Shown in pieces: positions 51,755 to 59,942 of a stretch of 64,000 bases of DNA (positions within the stretch are counted from its first letter, which is position 1; the number at the start of each line of letters is the position of its first letter). The position numbers and the translations under genes are program-made. This stretch comes from DATJZG01 sp035499295 (GTDB lineage: Bacteria; Myxococcota; Myxococcia; Myxococcales; Anaeromyxobacteraceae). Below the pieces are notes generated by a model, which was not told the origin of the DNA, made no database searches, and worked only from the letters and a program-made list of their open reading frames with translations. The stretch is taken from NCBI GenBank assembly GCA_035499295.1, contig DATJZG010000061.1, positions 4,316 to 68,315 on the forward strand, written 5' to 3'.

Positions 51755-52513
51755 GTGGTCCGCTCCGCCAAGCTCCGGGCCATCGTGCTTCGATCGGTGG
51801 ACTACGGCGAGCGCGACCGCGTCGTCACCCTGCTGTCGCGTGAGCGCGGCAAGCTCTCGGCGTTCGCGCGCGGAGCCCGGGCTTCGCGGAGGCGCTTCGG
51901 CGGGACGCTCGAACCCTTCAACCTCCTCGCGGCCGAGCTGCGCGAGCGGACCGGCGCCGACACCTGGATCCTGGAGAACGCCGCGGTGGAGCGCGCCTTC
52001 GGCGCCATCCGCGGTGACCTCGCCCGCATCGCCTGCGCCGGGTACGCCGGGGAGCTCGCCGGCGAGCTGGTGCGCGACGCCGAGCCGCACGAGGACCTCT
52101 TCGACCTCCTCGTCGCCTACCTGGCCCGCCTCGACGAGGCCCCGGCCCGCCCCTGGGACCTGCGCGGCTACGAACTCGGGGCCCTGCGGGCGACCGGCCT
52201 CATGCCGCGCCTCGACGGCTGCGCCCGCTGCGGGGGGCCGGCATCGCCGGGCGCGATGCGCTTCGACCCCGCCCACGGCGGGGTGCTCTGCCAGGCCTGT
52301 CGCGCCTTCGGGTCCCCGGCGAGCCGCGAGCTCCCGGGAGACACCCTCGCCGGCCTGAGGCGCCTGCAGCGCGGGGAGGAGGAGGCGCCTCCCCCGGCCC
52401 GGGTGGCCGCCGAGGCGCGCGACCTGCTCACCGCCTACCTCGAGCACCACCTGGGCCGCAGGCTCAAGGCGCGCCGGTTCCTCGACGAGGTGGGGCCCCT
52501 CCTCGGCGGGTGA
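51755..52513 (+). CDS. recO: DNA repair protein RecO
   Basis: RecFOR-pathway protein that loads RecA on SSB-coated gaps. The 252-aa protein has an OB-fold N-terminus (LRAIVLRSVDYGERDRVVTL; LSAFARGARASRRRFGG), a helical middle, and a zinc module with two CxxC pairs (CARC at about 150 and CQAC). The GTG start is 7 nt after the RodZ-like stop. glyQ starts a new unit downstream. Confidence 0.93.
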   Translation: MVRSAKLRAIVLRSVDYGERDRVVTLLSRERGKLSAFARGARASRRRFGGTLEPFNLLAAELRERTGADTWILENAAVERAFGAIRGDLARIACAGYAGELAGELVRDAEPHEDLFDLLVAYLARLDEAPARPWDLRGYELGALRATGLMPRLDGCARCGGPASPGAMRFDPAHGGVLCQACRAFGSPASRELPGDTLAGLRRLQRGEEEAPPPARVAAEARDLLTAYLEHHLGRRLKARRFLDEVGPLLGG

Positions 52514-52541
52514 CGGCCGCCGCGGCCCCGCAAGGTTCCGT

Positions 52542-52571
52542 TTGACAGCCGGCGCCGCCCGGCCCTACGAA
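52542..52571 (+). promoter_or_regulatory. Predicted glyQS promoter
   Basis: Consensus TTGACA (52542-52547), an 18-nt spacer and TACGAA (52566-52571). The predicted start is near 52578, with GAGGAG before the GTG at 52606. Confidence 0.5.
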
Positions 52572-52605
52572 GAAGGGCCCCGCAGGGGGCGAAAGCGAGG
52601 AGCGC

Positions 52606-53538
52606 GTGACGTTCCAGGACCTCATCCTCAAGCTGCAGGGCTACTGGGCCGGGCGGGGCTGCATCCTCACCCAGGGCTACGACCAGGAGGTGGGCGCCGG
52701 CACCATGAACCCGGCGACCTTCCTGCGCGTGCTCGGGCCCGAGCCGTGGAACGTCGCCTACGTCGAGCCCTCGCGCCGGCCGGCCGACGGGCGGTTCGGC
52801 GAAAATCCGAACCGCCTCTTCCAGCACCACCAGTTCCAGGTGATCCTGAAGCCCAACCCCCCCGACACCCAGGAGCTCTACCTGGGGTCGCTCCGCGCCA
52901 TCGGCATCGACCCGCTCGACCACGACATCCGCTTCGTCGAGGACGACTGGGAGAGCCCGACGCTCGGGGCCTGGGGGCTCGGCTGGGAGGTGTGGTGCGA
53001 CGGGATGGAGATCACCCAGTACACCTACTTCCAGCAGGCCGGCGGCTTCGAGGTGAAGCCGGTCGCGGCCGAGCTCACCTACGGCCTCGAGCGCATCGCC
53101 ATGTACCTGCAGGACGTGGAGAACGTCTTCGACGTCGAATGGGTGAAGGGGGTGAGGTACCGCGAGGTCTTCCACCGGAACGAGGTGGAGATGAGCGAGT
53201 ACAGCTTCCGGGCGAGCGATCCTCACATGCTCTTCGGGCTCTTCGACACCTACGAGAAGGAGTGCCAGCGGCTCCTCGGGGCGCGCCTGCCGCTGCCGGC
53301 CTACGACTACTGCCTGAAGTGCTCGCACGCCTTCAACCTGCTCGACGCGCGCGGTGCCATCAGCGTCACCGAGCGCGCCGCCTACATCGGCCGGGTGCGG
53401 GCGCTCGCTCACCAGTGCGCGCGGGGCTACCTGCTCTCGCGCGAGGAGCTCGGCTTCCCGCTCCTGCCGGAGAGGACGCGGGCGAAGGCGGTGGCGGCGG
53501 CCCAGGCGGTGCGGGCGGCGCAAGAGGCCAGGCGGTAG
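52606..53538 (+). CDS. glyQ: Glycyl-tRNA synthetase alpha subunit
   Basis: Catalytic alpha subunit of the bacterial alpha2beta2 class-II glycyl-tRNA synthetase. The 310 aa start TFQDLILKLQGYW. Class-II motifs are visible around TFLRVLGPEPWNVAYVEPSR (motif-2-like) and AAELTYGLERIAMYL (motif-3-like). The GTG start is supported by GAGGAG 4 nt upstream. glyS follows after 12 nt. Confidence 0.97.
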   Translation: MTFQDLILKLQGYWAGRGCILTQGYDQEVGAGTMNPATFLRVLGPEPWNVAYVEPSRRPADGRFGENPNRLFQHHQFQVILKPNPPDTQELYLGSLRAIGIDPLDHDIRFVEDDWESPTLGAWGLGWEVWCDGMEITQYTYFQQAGGFEVKPVAAELTYGLERIAMYLQDVENVFDVEWVKGVRYREVFHRNEVEMSEYSFRASDPHMLFGLFDTYEKECQRLLGARLPLPAYDYCLKCSHAFNLLDARGAISVTERAAYIGRVRALAHQCARGYLLSREELGFPLLPERTRAKAVAAAQAVRAAQEARR

Positions 53539-53550
53539 GGGAGGGCGACC

Positions 53551-55671
53551 ATGGCGGACCTTTTGTTCGAGATCGGGGCGGAGGAGATCCCGGCGGGCTT
53601 CATCCCGCCGGCGCTGAGGCAGATGGAGGAGGACCTGGAGCGGGCGCTCGGCGAGGCGCGCCTCGGCCACGGAGAGGTGAAGGCGGTGGGGACGCCGCGG
53701 CGCCTCGCGGTGTGGGCTCGCGACGTCGCCCCGAGGCAGTCGGACGCCACCCACCAGGCGCTCGGGCCGCCCTTGGCGCACGCCTTCGACGCCGCCGGCA
53801 ATCCGACCGCTGCCGCTCTCGGCTTCGCGAAGAGCCAGGGGGTGGAGGTGGCGGCGCTGGGGCGGGCGGAGACCCCGAAGGGCACCCGGCTCGCGTTCGC
53901 CCGGGTGGAGAAAGGGCGAAAGGCAGAGCAGGTGCTCCCCGGCCTGCTCGAGAGGCTCGTGGCCTCGCTGCGCTTCAAGAAGGCCATGCGCTCCGGGGAG
54001 GACGAGGTCACCTTCGCCCGCCCGGTGCGCTGGATGGCGGCGCTCTACGGCGGGAAGCCGCTGCGCGTCCGCTACGGCTCGATCTCGAGCGGCAAGGTGA
54101 GCTACGGCCACCGCTTCCAGGCACCGAAGGCCATCGCGCTCAAGGGGACGCCGGAGGACTACCTCGGGCGCCTGCGCGCCGCCCACGTCCTCGCCGACCC
54201 GGAGGAGCGCCGCGCCGCCGTCGCCGCGGAGATCGGCCGGGCGGCGAAGGGCGCCAGGGGAAAGGTGCGCCCAGACGAGGACCTCCTCGAGCAGGTGACC
54301 TTCCTCGTCGAGAGCCCCACCGCCATCGCCGGGGCCTTCGAGAAGTCGAACCTCGAGCTCCCCCCCGAGGTGGTGATCTCGGAGATGCGCAACCACCAGC
54401 GCTACTTCGCCGTGACCGACGGGGAGGGGCGGCTCACCCCCCGCTTCGTGGCGGTGTCCGGGACCCGGGTGCGCAGCGCCGCGCTCGCCCGGCACGGGTA
54501 CGAGCGCGTCCTGCGGGCCCGCCTCGCCGACGCGCGCTTCTTCTTCGAGGAGGACCGCAAGCGCAAGCTCGGGGACCGGGTCGAGGATCTGGGGCGCCGC
54601 ACCTACCAGGCGAGGCTCGGCACCGAACTCGACCGCGTCCGCCGCATCGGAGCCATCGCCAGCCGCCTGGCGCAGGCGCTCGGCAAGGACGCGCTCGTCG
54701 CCGATCTGCAGGAGGTGGCGCGTCTGTGCAAGGCCGACCTCACCACTGGCATGGTGGGGGAGTTCCCCGAGCTGCAGGGGACGATGGGCGGCCACTACGC
54801 GCGCCTGGAGGGACTCCGGCCAGAGATCGCCGACGGCATCGAGGACCACTACCGCCCGGTGGGCGCCTCCGCCGAGCTCCCCCGCGGGGACCTCGGGGCA
54901 CTGGTGGGCCTCGCCGACCGGTTCCACGCCCTGGTGGGCATCCTGGCGGTGGGCGAGAAGGCGACCGGCGCCGCCGATCCCTTCGGTCTGCGCCGCGCCG
55001 CCATCGGCATCCTCCGCATCCTGCTTGCCCGCGGCTATCACCTCTCGCTCGCCGCGGGAGTGGAGAGCACCCTCGACTCGCTCTCCGGGGTGAAGCTCTC
55101 GGCCGACCGGGCGGCGGTGGCGGAGCAGGTGCAGGACTTCGTCCGCGGGCGCCTCCGGGCGCTCTTCGGCGAGGAGTTCGACGCCGACCTGGTGGAGGCG
55201 GTGCTGGCGGCGGGCTCGGACGACGTGGTGGACGCGCGCGCCCGCCTCGAGGCGCTCGCCCGGGTGAAGTCCCGGCCCGACTTCGTGCCGCTCGCGGTGG
55301 CCTTCAAGCGCGTCGCCAACATCCGCGAGAAGGCCGGGGCGAGCGGGTCGGCCCCGGTCGACCCGGCGCTGCTGCGGGAGGCAGCGGAGATCGAGCTCGC
55401 GAGGGACCTCGAGCGCGTCGTGGGCGAGGCGGACGACCTCCGCCGCCGCCGGGACTGGGGCGCGGTCTTGCGCTCGGTGGCATCGCTCAAGCCCGGTGTG
55501 GACCGGTTCTTCGAGGAGGTGCTGGTGATGGCCGAGGACGAGGCTCTCCGGGCGAACCGGCTCGCGCTCATGAAGCGGGTCTCCGACCTCTTCGCCGACG
55601 TGGCCGACTTCCGGAAGATCCAGGCGGAGCAACCGGTTGCGGCGCCTGCGGGGCGCCCGGTTTCCCCTTGA
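53551..55671 (+). CDS. glyS: Glycyl-tRNA synthetase beta subunit
   Basis: Beta subunit that binds tRNA-Gly. The 706 aa begin ADLLFEIGAEEIPAGFIPPA, the diagnostic GlyS N-terminus. It includes VGTPRRLAVWARDV, the HD-like central domain with MGEFPELQGTMGGHYA-type sequence, and a C-terminal DALR-like anticodon domain (about 600-690). It has the usual bacterial length. Confidence 0.97.
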   Translation: MADLLFEIGAEEIPAGFIPPALRQMEEDLERALGEARLGHGEVKAVGTPRRLAVWARDVAPRQSDATHQALGPPLAHAFDAAGNPTAAALGFAKSQGVEVAALGRAETPKGTRLAFARVEKGRKAEQVLPGLLERLVASLRFKKAMRSGEDEVTFARPVRWMAALYGGKPLRVRYGSISSGKVSYGHRFQAPKAIALKGTPEDYLGRLRAAHVLADPEERRAAVAAEIGRAAKGARGKVRPDEDLLEQVTFLVESPTAIAGAFEKSNLELPPEVVISEMRNHQRYFAVTDGEGRLTPRFVAVSGTRVRSAALARHGYERVLRARLADARFFFEEDRKRKLGDRVEDLGRRTYQARLGTELDRVRRIGAIASRLAQALGKDALVADLQEVARLCKADLTTGMVGEFPELQGTMGGHYARLEGLRPEIADGIEDHYRPVGASAELPRGDLGALVGLADRFHALVGILAVGEKATGAADPFGLRRAAIGILRILLARGYHLSLAAGVESTLDSLSGVKLSADRAAVAEQVQDFVRGRLRALFGEEFDADLVEAVLAAGSDDVVDARARLEALARVKSRPDFVPLAVAFKRVANIREKAGASGSAPVDPALLREAAEIELARDLERVVGEADDLRRRRDWGAVLRSVASLKPGVDRFFEEVLVMAEDEALRANRLALMKRVSDLFADVADFRKIQAEQPVAAPAGRPVSP

Positions 55672-55697
55672 CCGGCCGGCGCAGCGGAGGCTAGGGT
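55668..55697 (+). promoter_or_regulatory. Predicted promoter of the lipoprotein pair
   Basis: TTGACC (55668-55673, overlapping the glyS stop), an 18-nt spacer and TAGGGT (55692-55697). The predicted start near 55704 is 3 nt before the GTG, with no ribosome site. Confidence 0.45.
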
Positions 55698-55706
55698 TCG
55701 CGGCCC

Positions 55707-57254
55707 GTGTCCGGATTCGTGAAGAGAGTCGCCGTCCTGGCCGCCGTCTCGGCACTGGCGGCCGGCTGCACCGACTCCTATCCGGTGCCCCTGCCGCCCA
55801 CGACGAGCTTTTACCTTCCGTCCGGGATCGGCGTCCACCCCCTGAACGCGAGCAGCACCACGAGCGCGCTCGTCGTCGTCTCCACGAACTTCGACCTTCG
55901 CTACGCTCCCCTGAGCGGCGGCACGGTCCTCTCGGTCGACCCGGACGCTTCCAACGACACCACCGGACCCGTCAACCCGGGGCAGTTGGCGGTCCTCTCG
56001 GCCCTGAACATCGGGAGCTTCGGGGGCGAGGTGGCCATCGTGGAGCCGGCCTGCACCACGAGCTGGCCCTCCTGCCGGGGCAAGTGCGCCCCCCTCGCCG
56101 GGGAACTCACCGGGGACGGCGCCCTCGTCGTCACCACCTCCCGCTACAACCAGGCCATCTACTCCTTCCTCATGGACGGCAGCGGGAGCCTCTCCTGCGG
56201 GCCGGGATGCGTGACGCAGCTCCCGGCGCAATACCTCGACCCCTACGGGGTCGGCGTGGTGTGCACCGCCCAGGTGAAGCCGCCCCTCGCCACCGCCTAC
56301 GTGACGCAGCTCCGGGCCGCGAACAACCAGGGAATCCTCTCCCGGCTCGACCTCGGGTCGGTCCTCGCGGCCACTCCCGAGGCGCCACCGGTGTTCGACA
56401 CTCTCCTGCTCGCGGCCCCGAACACCTACACCTCGGTCTTCGGCGGCGACGACGTCAGCCGGCCGTCGAACGGCCTCCTCTTCCTCAGCACCCAGCTAGG
56501 GCTCACCCAGCCGCTCCGTTGGATCGCGCCGCTCGGCCTGCCGGCGGTGACGGTCAACGCCGTCACCGCGCCCGACGTGCACCAGGTCGACCTGGCGAGC
56601 TACCTCGCCGGCACCCTCACCCTCGACATGGCGGTCTCCAATGACGGGACCCGGCTGTACGTGGCGCTCCAGCAGATCGACACCACCGCCCTGGCGCAGT
56701 CGGGGACGCTCATCCCCCTGGGCGGGCTGCTCGGGGTCTTCAGCCTCGCCCTCGACGCCTACAATCAGCCCACGATGGACCTCTTCCGCGCCGTCGACAC
56801 CTGCCTCGGCGGGGGGCAGGTGCGCGTCCTCCCGCCTCGCCCGGGGATGCGGGACCTCGTCGCCGTCACCTGCGACACGCAGTCCTCGCTCGTCCTCTAC
56901 GACGACCAGTCCGGGCAGGTCATCTACTCGACGGGGGTGCAGCCATCCACCGGCCAGCCGCTCCTCGGGCGCGGGGCCTTTGGCCTCGCCGTCGAGCTCG
57001 TCGACCCGTCGCGCGCCATCGTGCAGGACTTCCCGGCGACGGGGACGACGCCGCTCTGCCCCAACTACACCCCCGTCCCGCCGACCCCGCCGAACCCCTG
57101 CTACAACCCCTCGCCCTGCGTCGGGGCCTCGCAGTGCGTGAGGCTCTACGTGGCCTCCTTCGAGCAGAGCTTCGTCAGCATCCTCGAGCTCGACCCGCGC
57201 AACCCCGCCGGAATCCAGCTCGTCAAGCGCGTCGGCGCCGAGGGGTACCAGTGA
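55707..57254 (+). CDS. Exported lipoprotein, possible beta-propeller
   Basis: A 515-aa lipoprotein with lipobox AAGC (Cys near 22). It is a beta-rich, Cys-containing mature protein with repeats of strand-turn text typical of lactonase/YVTN-like propellers (TSALVVVSTNFDLRYA; MAVSNDGTRLYVALQQIDTT; LYVASFEQSFVSILELDPRN). I do not recognise a named family. The C-terminal part has a Pro/Cys-rich insert (PNYTPVPPTPPNPCYNPSPC). The GTG start is chosen from the promoter distance. It overlaps the next lipoprotein gene by GTGA, so the two form a secreted pair on the outer or inner membrane. Confidence 0.7.
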   Translation: MSGFVKRVAVLAAVSALAAGCTDSYPVPLPPTTSFYLPSGIGVHPLNASSTTSALVVVSTNFDLRYAPLSGGTVLSVDPDASNDTTGPVNPGQLAVLSALNIGSFGGEVAIVEPACTTSWPSCRGKCAPLAGELTGDGALVVTTSRYNQAIYSFLMDGSGSLSCGPGCVTQLPAQYLDPYGVGVVCTAQVKPPLATAYVTQLRAANNQGILSRLDLGSVLAATPEAPPVFDTLLLAAPNTYTSVFGGDDVSRPSNGLLFLSTQLGLTQPLRWIAPLGLPAVTVNAVTAPDVHQVDLASYLAGTLTLDMAVSNDGTRLYVALQQIDTTALAQSGTLIPLGGLLGVFSLALDAYNQPTMDLFRAVDTCLGGGQVRVLPPRPGMRDLVAVTCDTQSSLVLYDDQSGQVIYSTGVQPSTGQPLLGRGAFGLAVELVDPSRAIVQDFPATGTTPLCPNYTPVPPTPPNPCYNPSPCVGASQCVRLYVASFEQSFVSILELDPRNPAGIQLVKRVGAEGYQ

Positions 57255-59824
57255 GGAAGCTCCCCGCGCTCGCGATCCTCGCCCTCGCCGCCGCCTGCAA
57301 CTCGAGCGGGACCGGGGTCCTCGCCAACCTGCTCGGGCCCCAGTCGGTGGTGGCCTTCATGGGCAAGAGCCCCGAGTACACCGGCACGCTCATGCCGCTC
57401 CTGGCGGTGACGGCGCCCCGGGGCGACGAGCTCCGCATCATCGACCCCCAGGCGGACCTGCCGGTGCGCTCGCCCGCCATCTACGCGCCCCTCGGCGTGC
57501 CCACCGCGCCGCGCCCCCTCTTCCTCGCCTCCGCCTCCCTCGCCGACGGCCAGGCGGACGTGCTCGTGGTCGCGAGCGCGAGCACGCTCATCCAGCAGAT
57601 CGCCACCTGGCTCGACGGCGTCAACCCCCAGGCGTACGGCGTCATCGCCGAGTGGGACCTGGTGGGGATCACCGGCACGGGCTCTCAGATCCTCTCCATG
57701 GTGGGCGCCGCCGTCCCCGGCGCTCCGGCGTCGGCGCAACCCCCGGTCTTCAGCGCCCGGCCCGGCGTGGCGAGGGTGATCGTCGGCCTCACCGGCGGGA
57801 CGGACGGCCTGGGGGGCCGGCTCGCCGTACTCGACTTCTCGCGCAACGCCGACGGATCGGTGTCGCTCGTCGGCACCCCGACCGTGAAGGTGCTGGGGTT
57901 CGACCCGGTCGCGCTCGCCGCCTCTCCCGACCGCATCCACCTCTACGTGGCGTCCACCGACACCATCACCGACTCGGACGGGCTCCAGGTGCTGGGCATC
58001 GCCGAGGTCGACGTGAGCGCGCCCGACGCGCGCGACTGGACGGTCCGCGGCCTCGACGGGCGCGCCCCCACCATCGCCGTCGGGGCGGCCATCCTGGGCG
58101 AGCGCCTCGCCTCGAGCACCATGGACTTCGGGCCGCCCCAGCTCCGCGTCTACGCCGTCATCGGCTCGGGCCCCTCCACCGGAATCTCCCCGCTCGCGGG
58201 CGCATCCACCACCGTGGGCTGCGGCATCAACGCGCGCATCGGCTGCGGGGTGGCCACCTTCGATCCGGCCCGAGGCGGCCTGGCCGCCGATCCCGCCCCC
58301 CCGCCGTCGCCCATCGGCCCGCAGGTCCCGAGGCAGCCCTACCGGGCGCCCCTCTACCTGCCGACCACCCCGCTCTCGCTGGCGGTGGGCCTGCCGGCGG
58401 CGTCCGGGGATTCCCAGTGCAGCGACACCACCACCTGCCCTCCGGGAGTGAACTTCCTCGGAGTCCAGCAGCCGCTCGCCGTCATCCCGCTCAGCTCCTG
58501 GGACGAGTGGACGACCGGGATGGCCGGGGTGCCCTCGGGGGACGGCAGCGTCATCGTCGAGGACCTGGGGCGCTACGGTCCGCCGGACACCTCGCTCCTC
58601 CTCGACAGCAACCTCACCCGGACGCAGGTGACCGGCGCCTTCAGCGCGCCGCCGGCGGCGTCCCCGAACGGCAACTACATCGCCCTCTACGAGCCGCCGG
58701 GGCTCGGAGCGGAGCCGCCCTCCGGGGCGGGAATCGCGTACCTGGCGACCGACCTCATCAACTCCATCATCGTCTGGCCCGGCTTCACCCCGACCGATTC
58801 CTGGACCCTGATCTGGCAGGGGGCGCTGCCGAGCCTGGGGCTCTTCGACGGGGTGGTGGGCGAGCTCGCCCCCGGGGTGGGCCCGTGCGGGTCGGCGAGC
58901 AACGTGAACTGCCTCTACCTCGCCGTGCAGCAGCCGGTGAACATCCCGCCCACCGGTCCCGGGGACTGGGTGGTCGGCGCCTTCGTCTCGGCGCCCGAGC
59001 TCGCCATCCACGCCGCCGACACCTCCCCGCCCGGGGACCTCGCCCTGTTCTTCCCGGCCGACGACGCCTCCGGCTGCCAGGGGACGCCCCAGCCCGGCTC
59101 GACCTTGCCTGCCTACGAGTGGACCGTGTCCTCGATCCTGCCCCCGGACCCGGTGAACTATCCGGGGGGCGCCGTCGCGCTCTCCCCGGCGAACTCGCTC
59201 GCCGTCTGCCTCCTCTCGTACCTGGCCCTCCCGCAGACCCAGTTCGGGCCGGGGAGCTTCATGCCGGTGAGCGGCAGCCTGCGGGCGTCGGGTCTCATCC
59301 TCTCCTCGAGCAGCCTCGGCTATGCCGGGCGCCCGCAGCTCGGGGCGCGCTTCAACCTCGCCTGGCAGCCAGAGGACGGGCTCTCCGGCGAGGAGCTCAT
59401 CCTGGCGCGCAAGGCGCGGCGGCTCTTCTACCCGGGTGGCCCCTACGCCGCCCCCAACCTCGGCAACCCCTGCCCGGGGAACATCGCCTGCTATCCCGGG
59501 TACCCGGAGATGACCGACCCCATGCAGCCCGGGCCGGTGATCGGCTTCCGGCCCGGCGTCGCCTGCCCCTCGGGCCCCTGCCCGGCCGGCTCGCTCCCGG
59601 CGCGCGACTCCGCCCTGACCTTTCAGACCGCCTCGGGGATGACCCCCTTCCAGGCCCGCCCCACGAACGTGTCCACCGCCAGCGGCGTCGCGGCGTTCGA
59701 CAAGAGCTACTTCACCGACAGTACCTCGCAGGTGCTCGGCGAGGTCTTCTACATCACCTACACCGGCGACGTGCTCTTCATGGTGCCGCCCGCCGGCATC
59801 GGGTCGCAGAAGACCATCCGCTGA
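57251..59824 (+). CDS. Large exported lipoprotein, partner of the preceding gene
   Basis: An 857-aa lipoprotein with lipobox LAAAC (Cys near 16). The mature part is beta-rich, Gly/Pro/Ala-rich and carries about 15 Cys, mostly in nearby pairs (VGCGINARIGCGV; PCPGNIACYPG; ACPSGPCPAG), suggesting disulfides. Propeller-like repeats resemble those of its partner (LYVASTDTITDSDGLQVLGI; CLYLAVQQPVNIPPTGPGDW). The family is not recognised. The GTG start lies in the stop of the upstream gene. A surface receptor, redox or binding role is possible but unsupported. Confidence 0.68.
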   Translation: MRKLPALAILALAAACNSSGTGVLANLLGPQSVVAFMGKSPEYTGTLMPLLAVTAPRGDELRIIDPQADLPVRSPAIYAPLGVPTAPRPLFLASASLADGQADVLVVASASTLIQQIATWLDGVNPQAYGVIAEWDLVGITGTGSQILSMVGAAVPGAPASAQPPVFSARPGVARVIVGLTGGTDGLGGRLAVLDFSRNADGSVSLVGTPTVKVLGFDPVALAASPDRIHLYVASTDTITDSDGLQVLGIAEVDVSAPDARDWTVRGLDGRAPTIAVGAAILGERLASSTMDFGPPQLRVYAVIGSGPSTGISPLAGASTTVGCGINARIGCGVATFDPARGGLAADPAPPPSPIGPQVPRQPYRAPLYLPTTPLSLAVGLPAASGDSQCSDTTTCPPGVNFLGVQQPLAVIPLSSWDEWTTGMAGVPSGDGSVIVEDLGRYGPPDTSLLLDSNLTRTQVTGAFSAPPAASPNGNYIALYEPPGLGAEPPSGAGIAYLATDLINSIIVWPGFTPTDSWTLIWQGALPSLGLFDGVVGELAPGVGPCGSASNVNCLYLAVQQPVNIPPTGPGDWVVGAFVSAPELAIHAADTSPPGDLALFFPADDASGCQGTPQPGSTLPAYEWTVSSILPPDPVNYPGGAVALSPANSLAVCLLSYLALPQTQFGPGSFMPVSGSLRASGLILSSSSLGYAGRPQLGARFNLAWQPEDGLSGEELILARKARRLFYPGGPYAAPNLGNPCPGNIACYPGYPEMTDPMQPGPVIGFRPGVACPSGPCPAGSLPARDSALTFQTASGMTPFQARPTNVSTASGVAAFDKSYFTDSTSQVLGEVFYITYTGDVLFMVPPAGIGSQKTIR

Positions 59825-59942
59825 CGGCCACGGCGCTTCCCGCTCGAGGGGCCATCTGCTAGCTTGACCCGCTGCGAAGGCGCGCCGCCCGCGGGCCGGG
59901 CGCGCCCGGGCCCCGTTGCCCGAGGAGGCGGCGGGGATCCGT

